Assembly: GCA_029821235.1 (NCBI GenBank) | Contig: JALGTT010000016.1 | Coordinates: 1-13,205 of the forward strand | Direction of reading: 5' to 3' | DNA from: Candidatus Hebobacteria bacterium | GTDB taxonomy: Bacteria; Armatimonadota; Hebobacteria; Hebobacterales; Hebobacteraceae | DNA length: 13,205 nt | Part shown: one piece after another, positions 6,622-13,205 of the stretch | Layout of the letters: each line of letters opens with the position of its first letter | How positions within the stretch are numbered: position 1 is the stretch's first letter | Made by a program: the position numbers and the translations under genes | The notes under the pieces: generated by a model | Told to the model about the DNA's origin: nothing | The model's database searches: none | Seen by the model: the letters and a program-made list of their open reading frames with translations, nothing else

Positions 6622-8232
6622 ATGGCTGTCGCGCGCAAGAAGAGCGCTGCCAAATCGAAAACGAGAATCGCCATCTTCGACACCACGCTTCGCGATGCCG
6701 AGCAGTGTCCGGGCGGCCGCATGACCCTGGAGGAGAAGCTCAAGGTGGCGCACCAACTGGCCCGCCTCGGCGTCGACGTCATCGAGGCCGGCTTCCCCTA
6801 TTCCTCGCCCGGCGACTTCGAGGCGGTCACGCGCATCGCCAAAGAGGTCAAGGGGCCGACCATCACCGGCCTCAGCCTGTGCCGCCCCGACTGCATTGAC
6901 CGCACCGCGGAGGCTCTCAGCGCGGGCAAGCGGGTGCGCCTCCACGTGTTCCTCAGCACCTCCCCTCAGCACCGGGAGGGGATCCTGCGAAAGAGCAAGG
7001 GAGAAGTGCTGGAGATGGCGGCCGCCTCGGTGGCGAGGGCCAGGCGCCTCATTCCCGAGGTGGAGTTCTCGCCCATGGACGCCACCCGCACCGAGTTCGA
7101 CTTCCTCTGTCAGGTGGTGGAGGCCACCATCGAGGCCGGCGCCTCCGTCATCAACATTCCCGACACCCTGGGGTACGCGCTTCCCCACGAATTCGGCGAA
7201 CTGATCCGCAAGTTGCGCGAGAACGTCCCCAACATCGACGGCGTTACCATCAGCGTGCACTGCCACGATGACCTCGGATTGGCGACCGCCAACTCGCTCG
7301 CGGGTGTGTTGAACGGAGCCACCCAGGTGGAATGCACCATCAACGGGCTCGGCGAGAGGGCGGGAAACGCCGCCCTGGAGGAGATCGCCTGCATCCTCGA
7401 CACCAGGCGCGAGTTGAAGCGAAAGTACGCCACCGGCATCGTCCTGAAGGAGATCTATCGCACCAGCCGACTGGTGCGCGAGATCACCGGCATGCCCGTG
7501 CAGCCCAACAAGGCCATCGTCGGGGAAAACGCGTTCGCGCACTCCTCCGGCGTGCATGTGGACGGGGTCATCAAGTTGATGAAGCGCCGGTCGAGTTTCG
7601 AGATCATCCGCCCACAGACCATCGGACGAGAGAAGACGGAGATCGTCCTAACCAGCCGCTCGGGCCGGAAGGCCGTCAAGCATCGGCTCGCCGAGCTGGG
7701 ATACGATCTGTCGCCTGCGGAACTGGAGGCCACCTATCAGCGGTTCCTGGAGTTGGCCGACCAGCGCAAGCAGGTTACGGACGAGGAGCTGGAGTCCCTG
7801 GTGGCCGACGAGCAGCGGCTGGCGCAGGAGATCTATGCGCTGGACTACCTGCACGTGGTGAGCGGTGGCACCACCATTCCCACCGCCACCGTGCGCCTCC
7901 GCCGCAATGACGAGACATCCCAGGCGGTGGCCAGCGGAGTCGGGAGCGTGGATGCCGTCTACAAGGCGATCGCCCAACTCATCACCGCCCCCCATCAACT
8001 GCTCGACTACACCGTGAGTTCCGTCGCCGGAGGCACCGATGCCCTGGGCGAGGTGACGGTGCGTATCCAGGACCGCGCGGGCGCCGTCCACAGCGGGCGC
8101 GGCTCCAGCATGGACATCATCGAGGCCTCCGCCAAGGCCTATCTCCAGGCCCTGAACAAACTCGTGTTCCGGAGCGGCCTGGGCGGGGCCGCGGCGCGGG
8201 CGAAGAGGAAGAAAAGGAAGAGGAAGACATAA
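6622..8232 (+). CDS. leuA: 2-isopropylmalate synthase
   Basis: LeuA condenses acetyl-CoA with 2-ketoisovalerate, committing it to leucine. The 536 residues show the DRE-TIM barrel with FDTTLRDAEQCPGG (19-32), GVDVIEAGFPYSSPGDFEAV (50-69), VEFSPMDATR, the metal-binding SVHCHDDLGLA (211-221) and the NGLGERAGNAALEE segment. A linker follows, then the C-terminal leucine-binding regulatory domain from about 408 (YLHVVSGGTTIPTATVRL ... GRGSSMDIIEASAKAYLQAL). The start ATG 6622 has AAGGAG at 6605-6610. Two oddities are DAEQ where the family nearly always has DGEQ, and a very basic tail ending RAKRKKRKRKT. Citramalate synthase and homocitrate synthase share this fold, but the allosteric domain and the following leuCD genes favour LeuA. 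leuC starts 5 bases downstream. Confidence 0.93.
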   Translation: MAVARKKSAAKSKTRIAIFDTTLRDAEQCPGGRMTLEEKLKVAHQLARLGVDVIEAGFPYSSPGDFEAVTRIAKEVKGPTITGLSLCRPDCIDRTAEALSAGKRVRLHVFLSTSPQHREGILRKSKGEVLEMAAASVARARRLIPEVEFSPMDATRTEFDFLCQVVEATIEAGASVINIPDTLGYALPHEFGELIRKLRENVPNIDGVTISVHCHDDLGLATANSLAGVLNGATQVECTINGLGERAGNAALEEIACILDTRRELKRKYATGIVLKEIYRTSRLVREITGMPVQPNKAIVGENAFAHSSGVHVDGVIKLMKRRSSFEIIRPQTIGREKTEIVLTSRSGRKAVKHRLAELGYDLSPAELEATYQRFLELADQRKQVTDEELESLVADEQRLAQEIYALDYLHVVSGGTTIPTATVRLRRNDETSQAVASGVGSVDAVYKAIAQLITAPHQLLDYTVSSVAGGTDALGEVTVRIQDRAGAVHSGRGSSMDIIEASAKAYLQALNKLVFRSGLGGAAARAKRKKRKRKT

Positions 8233-8237
8233 CCCAC

Positions 8238-9500
8238 ATGGGCATGACCATCACCGAGAAGATACTCGCCGCCCACTCCGGCCGGGAGGTTGTGCGCCCC
8301 GGGGAGTTCGTCAACGCGCGGGTGGACCTGATGCTCGGCAACGACATCACCGCCCCCCTCGCGATTGCCGAGTTCCGGAAGATGGGCGCGGAGCGCGTGG
8401 CCGACCGGTCCCGGGTGGCGCTGGTGGCCGACCACTACACCCCCAACAAGGACATCAAGTCCGCGGAGCAGTGCCGCGTGATGCGGGAATTCGCACTCTC
8501 CCAGGAGGTGGCTCACTTCTGGGACACCGGCCGCGCGGGAATCGAGCACGCCCTTCTGCCGGAGGAGGGGCTGGTCGCCCCCGGCGAGTGCGTCATCGGC
8601 GCGGATTCCCACACCTGCACCTATGGGGCGCTGGGCGCCTTCGCCACCGGCGTGGGGAGCACTGACCTGGCGGCGGCGATGGCGACCGGGGAGTGCTGGC
8701 TCCGGGTGCCGCCCACCATCAAGGTGGTCTATCGCGGGGAATTGAAGCCCTGGGTCGGCGGCAAGGACCTCATCCTCTACACCATCGGGCGGATAGGCGT
8801 CTCGGGCGCCCTCTATCAGGCGCTGGAGTTCGCGGGCGAGACGATAGAGTCGCTGCCCATGGCGGGGCGGCTCACCATGTGCAACATGGCGATCGAAGCC
8901 GGGGCCAAGAACGGGATCATCAACCCGGACGCGGAGACCGAGAGGTTCATGAAGTCGGTTACCTCGCGATCCTATCAGCCCGTGGTCAGCGATCCCGATG
9001 CCGAGTATGTGCGGACGGTCGAGATAGACTGCGCTCAGATAGAGCCTCAGGTTGCGCTTCCCCATCTGCCGGAGAATGCCCGCCCGGTGCAGGAGGTGGG
9101 GGAGGTGACCATTGACCAGGCGGTGATCGGTTCCTGCACCAACGGCCGGATGGAGGACCTCCGCATCGCGGCCGCGCTGCTGAAGGGGCGGAAGGTGCAT
9201 CCCCGCGTCCGGCTGATCGTCATTCCCGGCACCCCGAAGATACATTTGGAGGCGATCAAGGAGGGGCTTGGCGAGATCTTCCTCGCGGCAGGAGCCGTGC
9301 TGAGCACGCCCACCTGCGGGCCCTGCCTGGGGGGCCACATGGGGGTGCTCGCCGCCGGGGAGCGTGCGGTGGCGACGACCAACCGCAACTTCGTGGGCCG
9401 CATGGGCCATACCAAGAGCGAGGTCTACCTGGCGGGACCGGCGGTGGCCGCCGCCTCCGCCGTCCTCGGCAGGATCGCACATCCGGAGGAACTATCATGA
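8238..9500 (+). CDS. leuC: 3-isopropylmalate dehydratase, large subunit (short type)
   Basis: With LeuD this aconitase-family enzyme isomerises 2- to 3-isopropylmalate. The 420-residue length matches the shorter archaeal/clostridial-type LeuC rather than the approximately 465-residue enterobacterial one. The 4Fe-4S ligands are Cys300 (in IGSCTNGRMEDL) and Cys360 and Cys363 (in TCGPCLGGHMG). Substrate and active-site motifs include VADHYTPNKD (63-72) and GADSHTCTYGALGAF (121-135). The start is ATG 8238, or ATG 8244 two codons later; purine-rich GGAAGAGGAAG before 8228 at the end of leuA serves as ribosome site. It ends by overlapping leuD as ATGA. The related homoaconitase large subunit cannot be formally excluded from sequence alone, but the leuA-leuC-leuD order supports leucine synthesis. 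Confidence 0.94.
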   Translation: MGMTITEKILAAHSGREVVRPGEFVNARVDLMLGNDITAPLAIAEFRKMGAERVADRSRVALVADHYTPNKDIKSAEQCRVMREFALSQEVAHFWDTGRAGIEHALLPEEGLVAPGECVIGADSHTCTYGALGAFATGVGSTDLAAAMATGECWLRVPPTIKVVYRGELKPWVGGKDLILYTIGRIGVSGALYQALEFAGETIESLPMAGRLTMCNMAIEAGAKNGIINPDAETERFMKSVTSRSYQPVVSDPDAEYVRTVEIDCAQIEPQVALPHLPENARPVQEVGEVTIDQAVIGSCTNGRMEDLRIAAALLKGRKVHPRVRLIVIPGTPKIHLEAIKEGLGEIFLAAGAVLSTPTCGPCLGGHMGVLAAGERAVATTNRNFVGRMGHTKSEVYLAGPAVAAASAVLGRIAHPEELS

Positions 9501-9997
9501 AACTGCGCGGCCGCGTCCACCGCTACGGCGATCACGTGAACACCGACGTAATCATCCCCGCCCGCTATCTCAACACCTCGGACGCCAAGGAATTGGCGGC
9601 CCACTGCATGGAGGACATAGACCCGGAGTTCGTCAACAGGGTCGAGCCGGGGGACATCATCGTCGGCGGCGAGGATTTCGGGTGCGGCAGCTCCCGCGAG
9701 CAGGCCCCGCTGGCGATCAAGACCTGTGGCGTGAGCTGCGTCATCGCCGCCTCCTTCGCCCGCATCTTCTTCCGCAACTCCATCAATATCGGGCTGCCGG
9801 TGCTGGTCTGCGCGGAGGCGAGCGCGGAGGCGGCGGCCGGCGACGAGATGGAGGTTGACCTCGCCTCCGGGCGCATCGAGAATCTCACCCAGGGGCGCAC
9901 CTATCAGGCGGAGCCCTTCCCCGAGTTCCTCCAGCAGATCATCGCCGCGGGCGGCCTGGTGGCCCACGTGAAGAAGAAAGTGACTGCTGGAGGCTAG
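9497..9997 (+). CDS. leuD: 3-isopropylmalate dehydratase, small subunit
   Basis: This is the swivelling small domain that completes the LeuC active site. The 166 residues match the short LeuD type that pairs with 420-residue LeuC. Visible motifs are GDHVNTDVIIPARYLNT (11-27), whose YLNT loop lies in the substrate-selecting region, and GGEDFGCGSSREQAPLAIK (57-75), which holds the conserved FGCGSSRE signature. The ATG overlaps the leuC stop (ATGA, 9497-9500), indicating translational coupling of the two subunits. It is the last gene of the operon. The converging DUF951 gene reads into its stop, the two stop codons sharing bases within CTAG at 9994-9997. No clear intrinsic terminator was seen, only a 5-bp GGAGG/CCTCC inverted repeat around the shared stop. 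Confidence 0.94.
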   Translation: MKLRGRVHRYGDHVNTDVIIPARYLNTSDAKELAAHCMEDIDPEFVNRVEPGDIIVGGEDFGCGSSREQAPLAIKTCGVSCVIAASFARIFFRNSINIGLPVLVCAEASAEAAAGDEMEVDLASGRIENLTQGRTYQAEPFPEFLQQIIAAGGLVAHVKKKVTAGG

Positions 9998-10203
9998 TCC
10001 TCCTGGTCGGCGGCGGGCGGCTCCACGCGCCGTCTGATGGCCCGCTCCAGGCGGTCGCGGGGGAGCATCACCGACCGGCCGCACTGGTCGCACTGCACGC
10101 GAAGGTCGGCCCCGACGCGGACGATGGTCCACGTATTGCCCCCGCAGGCGTGGGGCTTGCGCAGCTCGACCCGATCTCCAACCCGAAGCGGCCGTTCGTC
10201 CAT
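9994..10203 (-). CDS. DUF951 family small protein, probably zinc-binding
   Basis: The 69-residue product contains the DUF951 hallmarks: VGDRVELRKPHACGGNTW (8-25), with its KPHxCG motif, and VRVGADLRVQCDQCGRSVML (28-47). Cys20, Cys38 and Cys41, with His18 nearby, form a plausible metal site. This family (YyzM-like) is small, widespread in Firmicutes and related phyla, and has no established biochemical function that I know of. The C-terminus carries an acidic tail. It is read toward leuD, sharing the CTAG stop overlap, and divergently from tolC. The ATG at 10203 lacks an obvious Shine-Dalgarno (the minus-strand upstream sequence reads CTAAATCGTCTCTATC). Family assignment is confident; function is not. 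Confidence 0.9.
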   Translation of the reverse strand: MDERPLRVGDRVELRKPHACGGNTWTIVRVGADLRVQCDQCGRSVMLPRDRLERAIRRRVEPPAADQED

Positions 10204-10335
10204 GATAGAGACGATTTAGCCCGCGGGTGGGTCGTCTCCTGCCGCCGCGGTCGGAGGTGGGCAGGATGCGCTCCTGCCATGTGGAAGTGCTAGGGCTGTC
10301 CTGGCGTCATGTTTTCTCATGAAAGGAAGTGAACT
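10204..10335. promoter_or_regulatory. Divergent intergenic region between the DUF951 gene and tolC
   Basis: These 132 bases must hold the promoters for both divergent genes, but no strong -35/-10 pair is visible in either direction. A perfect 7-bp hairpin, GGCAGGA (10260-10266) with TCCTGCC (10272-10278), sits in the middle without a following T-run. A short inverted repeat, TCATG (10307-10311) and CATGA (10318-10322), lies just before the tolC Shine-Dalgarno. Either could be an operator or an RNA structure in the tolC leader; neither is recognised. Confidence 0.4.
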
Positions 10336-11739
10336 ATGGGGCGGAACAAGATTGCCCTCGCATGTGTGATGGTCTTCGTGCTCGCATTGGCGGCGTTCGC
10401 AGCGGCGGCCGCCGAGGACGCGGCCCCCGGGGGCGAAGCCGCACTCGGGCAGGAGTCCGGTCCGCCGACGTTGTCGTTGGACGAGGCCATCTCTCTCGCC
10501 CTGGAGCACAACCCGCAGTTGGCGGCGGTCGAGGAAGACATCTCCTCCGCCCGGCAGACTGTCCTACAGGCCGTTGCTGTAGCACATGCACACCTCGACG
10601 TGACCACCATGCGCATGACACCGGTGGATCTACCCGAGTTCTCCTTCCAGAGCCCGGATAGCACGTGGCAGACCGATTTCTCGCTCTCTCAACTGCTCTA
10701 CGCTGGCGGCGCGGTAGGCAAGGGTATCGATGCCGCGAAACGCCACGTGGCGAGCGCACAATCCATCTACGAACGCACTCGACAGCAGATCGCCTTCAAG
10801 GTCCGCCAGGCCTACTACCGCGTCCTCACCGCAGAGGAACAGGTCCAAGTCTCCGAGGAGGTGGTCAATTCCGCCAAGGAGCACCTGCGGGTCGCCCGTC
10901 TGCGCTATGATGCGGGCGTCGCCCCGGAATTCGATGTCCTCGCGGCCGAGGCCTATGTCGCGCGCGTGGAGCAGGCGCTCATCGCTGCCAAGACGGAGTT
11001 GAGCATCAGCCGTGAGGCGTTGAACACGGTCCTCGGCGTGCGTCTGTCGGATGACACTCGGCTCGTCGCCCCCCCCACGGCGGAGATCCCTGAGGTCGAC
11101 CCGGACACACTGGAGGCGGAGGCGTTGGCCCAGCGCCCGGACATCGCGGCCGCCCGTGCGCTGGTCACCGTGAACGAGGCGCGCGTGGGCGTTGAACGCG
11201 CTGCCCGCAAGCCCACCATCACCGCGGGCATGTCCTACAGCTTGCGGCCGAAGACCACCATCCCGGGCGACCTGTTCGGTATACCCGGGTCGGAGATCGT
11301 GGTCTCCCAGAACTCCGGCAATATCGTGCTGGCCGCGAATTGGAGCCTGTTCAACGGAGGAGAGGTGACAGCCAAGATCCGGGGGGCCGAGGCGCGGCTT
11401 CGGCGTTCGCAGAATGAACTCAGTGCCCTTGAACTCCAAGTCGAACTCGAGGTAAAGAGCGCGTGTCTGCTGCTTGAGTCGGCCGCGGCCCAGAAGCGGG
11501 CGGCGGAGAAGGAAGTGGAGCAGGCAACGGAGGCCCATCGCATCGCCACTCTGAGATATCAGGAGGGCGTGGGCACCAGCGTCGAGGTGCTCGACGCGGA
11601 GGCCAATTTGAGCGGTGCGAGGACGCGGCTCAATGCCGCCATCTACAACCTCAACCTCGCGGTCGCCAACCTGGACCTGGCAGTGGGACGCTCCTGGATT
11701 CCCCCCGCGGGGATTGACGTTTCGGAGGGGCAGCGGTGA
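10336..11739 (+). CDS. TolC-family outer membrane efflux protein
   Basis: TolC-family proteins form trimeric outer-membrane channels for type I secretion or RND/MFS/ABC efflux. The 467-residue product starts with a signal peptide (KIALACVMVFVLALAAFAAA, residues 5-24), with cleavage likely near residues 24-26. The duplicated OEP architecture follows. Repeat 1 begins at LSLDEAISLALEHNPQL (about 47-63) and has long helical segments up to about 220; repeat 2 runs from about 255. Family landmarks are the first beta-strand region with FSLSQLLYAGGAV, its counterpart AANWSLFNGGEVTAKI, and RYDAGVAPEFDVLAAEA mirrored by RYQEGVGTSVEVLDAEA. GAAAGGAAG (10321-10329) is the Shine-Dalgarno. No adaptor or pump gene is adjacent. 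Instead the stop overlaps the start of an aminotransferase gene as GTGA, an unusual partner. It shows that the host has an outer membrane. Confidence 0.94.
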   Translation: MGRNKIALACVMVFVLALAAFAAAAAEDAAPGGEAALGQESGPPTLSLDEAISLALEHNPQLAAVEEDISSARQTVLQAVAVAHAHLDVTTMRMTPVDLPEFSFQSPDSTWQTDFSLSQLLYAGGAVGKGIDAAKRHVASAQSIYERTRQQIAFKVRQAYYRVLTAEEQVQVSEEVVNSAKEHLRVARLRYDAGVAPEFDVLAAEAYVARVEQALIAAKTELSISREALNTVLGVRLSDDTRLVAPPTAEIPEVDPDTLEAEALAQRPDIAAARALVTVNEARVGVERAARKPTITAGMSYSLRPKTTIPGDLFGIPGSEIVVSQNSGNIVLAANWSLFNGGEVTAKIRGAEARLRRSQNELSALELQVELEVKSACLLLESAAAQKRAAEKEVEQATEAHRIATLRYQEGVGTSVEVLDAEANLSGARTRLNAAIYNLNLAVANLDLAVGRSWIPPAGIDVSEGQR

Positions 11740-13010
11740 CCGACCACCGGCCATCTCGGGAAGTGGATGTGGAGCGGGTGCTGGCGGCATACCGCGACCA
11801 CATCAACGCAGGTCTCGCCTCCCTCTGCAAGTTCATGGGGTTCGAGGCGGTGGAATGGAAGGCGGAGGGGTGTAAGATCTGGGACACGGAGGGGAGGGAG
11901 TACCTGGACCTCCTCGCCGGATTCGGGACGCTCGCCCTGGGGCATCGGCCGCCCGCGGTGGTGGCCGCGGTCAAGGAACAACTGGACCGCATGCCTCTCG
12001 CCTCGCGGGTGCTGTTCGATGAGACGGTGGCCGACCTCGCGGCCGAACTCGCAGAGATTCTGCCCGGCGAGATCGCCAAGATGTTCTTCTGCCACAGCGG
12101 AACGGAGGCCGTCGAGGGTGCGCTGAAACTGGCGAGGCTGTACACCGGCCGCCGGAAGATCGTCGCCGCGGAGGACGGGTTCCACGGCAAGACTCTCGGC
12201 TCTCTCAGCGCCTCCGGGCGCGAGGTCTACAAGCAGCCCTTCGCGCCCATGGTGCCCGGCTTCACGCACGTTCCCTTCGGGGACGCGGATGCGCTCGCGG
12301 GAGCGGTGGACGAAGAGACCGCGGCGGTGATCCTGGAGCCGATCCAGGGCGAGGGGGGAGTCATCATCCCGCCGGACGACTACCTGCCGGCCGCCCGCGA
12401 GGTGTGCGACCGCACGGGCGCCCTGCTCATCCTGGACGAGGTGCAGACCGGACTGGGGCGCACGGGCAGCATGTTCGCGTGCACGGAGGCCGGCGTCGCC
12501 CCGGACATCATCTGTCTCGCCAAGGCCCTCGGCGGTGGTGTGATGCCTCTCGGCGCCTTCGCCGGCACCCCGAAGATCTGGGCCGTGATGGAGGAGAATC
12601 CGTTGCTGCATTCCTCCACCCTGGGCGGCAATCCCCTCGCCTGCGCCGCGGGCTTGGCGACGATACGGGAGATGAAACGACTCGACTTACCCTTGTGCGC
12701 GCGGCAACTGGGCGAGAAGGCGCTCGCATCCCTAAGAGACCTTCAGAGCGCGCACCCGGACGTCATCTCCGAGGTGCGGGGCCGCGGGCTCCTGCTGGGG
12801 GTGCAGTTCACCCATGCCGACATCGCCGGCCTGGTCATCGGCGGCCTCGCGCAGCGCCGGGTCATCGCCGCCTACACCCTCAACAATCCGCTCGTCGTCA
12901 GAATCGAGCCGCCGCTCGTCATCACCGAGGATGAACTCGAACAGGGCCTGGGCGCGCTGCGAGAGGCGGTGGAGCAGGCCGCGGAACTGGTCTCCTCGCT
13001 CGAGGAGTGA
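11736..13010 (+). CDS. Class III PLP aminotransferase, putrescine/acetylornithine aminotransferase-like
   Basis: The product is a PLP-dependent fold type I (class III) aminotransferase of 424 residues. Visible sites are SGTEA (121-125) and FHGKT (149-153) around the cofactor, EPIQGEGG (201-208), LDEVQTGLGRTG (233-244) with Asp234 contacting the pyridine nitrogen, and LAKALGGG (261-268) with the Schiff-base Lys263. The N-terminal YRDHINAGLASLCKFMGFE and the wording around MPLASRVLFDE look closer to putrescine aminotransferase-type enzymes (PatA/YgjG) than to ArgD. The substrate nonetheless cannot be fixed from sequence; acetylornithine or another omega-amino donor is possible. The start is GTG 11736, overlapping the tolC stop, with GGAGGGG at 11724-11730, 5 bases upstream. 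It is not the missing BCAA aminotransferase, which is class IV. Confidence 0.9.
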   Translation: MTDHRPSREVDVERVLAAYRDHINAGLASLCKFMGFEAVEWKAEGCKIWDTEGREYLDLLAGFGTLALGHRPPAVVAAVKEQLDRMPLASRVLFDETVADLAAELAEILPGEIAKMFFCHSGTEAVEGALKLARLYTGRRKIVAAEDGFHGKTLGSLSASGREVYKQPFAPMVPGFTHVPFGDADALAGAVDEETAAVILEPIQGEGGVIIPPDDYLPAAREVCDRTGALLILDEVQTGLGRTGSMFACTEAGVAPDIICLAKALGGGVMPLGAFAGTPKIWAVMEENPLLHSSTLGGNPLACAAGLATIREMKRLDLPLCARQLGEKALASLRDLQSAHPDVISEVRGRGLLLGVQFTHADIAGLVIGGLAQRRVIAAYTLNNPLVVRIEPPLVITEDELEQGLGALREAVEQAAELVSSLEE

Positions 13011-13011
13011 G

Positions 13012-13196
13012 GTGCCGGCCGTAGTCACCATCGACGGCTCCTCCGGCGGAGGGCAGATGCTCCGCAACGCGGTGGCCCTCTCCATGGTCGCCGGGCGGCC
13101 GGTGCGAGTGGTCAACATCTGACCGGCCTGCTGACCGAGGCCCGCTGGTCGGTGGAGGAGGGCGATCTGGTCCGCGTTACCTGCCAACCCCTGTAG
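13012..13196 (+). pseudogene. RtcA-like RNA 3'-terminal phosphate cyclase fragment, broken
   Basis: From GTG 13012, one base after the aminotransferase stop, the frame gives VVTIDGSSGGGQMLRNAVAL and then SMVAGRPVRVVNI, followed by TGA at 13120-13122. This closely resembles the RtcA N-terminus (IDGS.GEGGGQILR.ALALS...G.P.R..NIR). It lacks about three residues of the glycine-rich motif and stops after residue 36, against roughly 340 in RtcA. In another frame, from 13119, LTGLLTEARWSVEEGDLVRV continues to a TAG at 13194-13196. That stretch could align with the RtcA segment that follows NIR...PQHLT in intact proteins. Together these suggest a gene decayed by internal deletions and a frame change. 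A short intact protein is unlikely. Sequencing or assembly error cannot be excluded, and the window ends 9 bases later. Confidence 0.55.
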
Positions 13197-13205
13197 GGCG
13201 GGCAT

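Noticed and set aside
10260..10278. 7-bp hairpin upstream of tolC as an intrinsic terminator
   Set aside because: No T-run on either side, and no gene reads into it that would need termination there.

Overview
The window is G+C-rich, gene-dense bacterial chromosomal DNA dominated by a nearly complete branched-chain amino acid (BCAA) biosynthesis operon. A T-box riboswitch leader together with a TolC-type outer-membrane protein points to a diderm lineage that uses T-boxes. Armatimonadota or a neighbouring Terrabacteria group would fit, and so would some deltaproteobacterial lineages. This assignment is inference; no rRNA or other marker is present.

Left part (1-1110). A CheY-like receiver domain gene runs leftward off the edge. 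Between it and the operon lie about 400 bases with no clear intact gene. They hold a protein-like minus-strand reading frame with no start codon (536-766), probably a gene remnant. A strong extended -10 promoter follows (744-773), then a T-box leader (about 798-1109). The leader's stem I folds by eye with CUC (leucine) in the specifier position.

Central operon (1156-9997, + strand). The order is ilvD, ilvB, ilvN, a three-helix membrane protein of unknown function, ilvC, leuA, leuC, leuD. Spacing is tight and Shine-Dalgarno sites are good. IlvBN, IlvC and IlvD convert pyruvate to 2-ketoisovalerate (and 2-ketobutyrate to the isoleucine precursor). LeuA and LeuCD carry 2-ketoisovalerate to 3-isopropylmalate. 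leuB and the BCAA aminotransferase ilvE are not in the window. The IlvC cofactor loop is acidic and lacks the usual phosphate-binding Arg and Ser, which suggests NADH use.

Right part (9994-13205). A small DUF951 protein gene converges on leuD and shares its stop region. A short divergent intergenic region follows, then a tolC-family gene translationally coupled (GTGA overlap) to a class III, putrescine-aminotransferase-like gene. At the edge is a broken RtcA-like (RNA 3'-phosphate cyclase) fragment. No CRISPR array, insertion sequence, tRNA or rRNA was seen. I found no convincing wholly new system. The best leads are the atypical T-box expression platform, the acidic-loop IlvC, and the unexplained membrane protein inside the operon.
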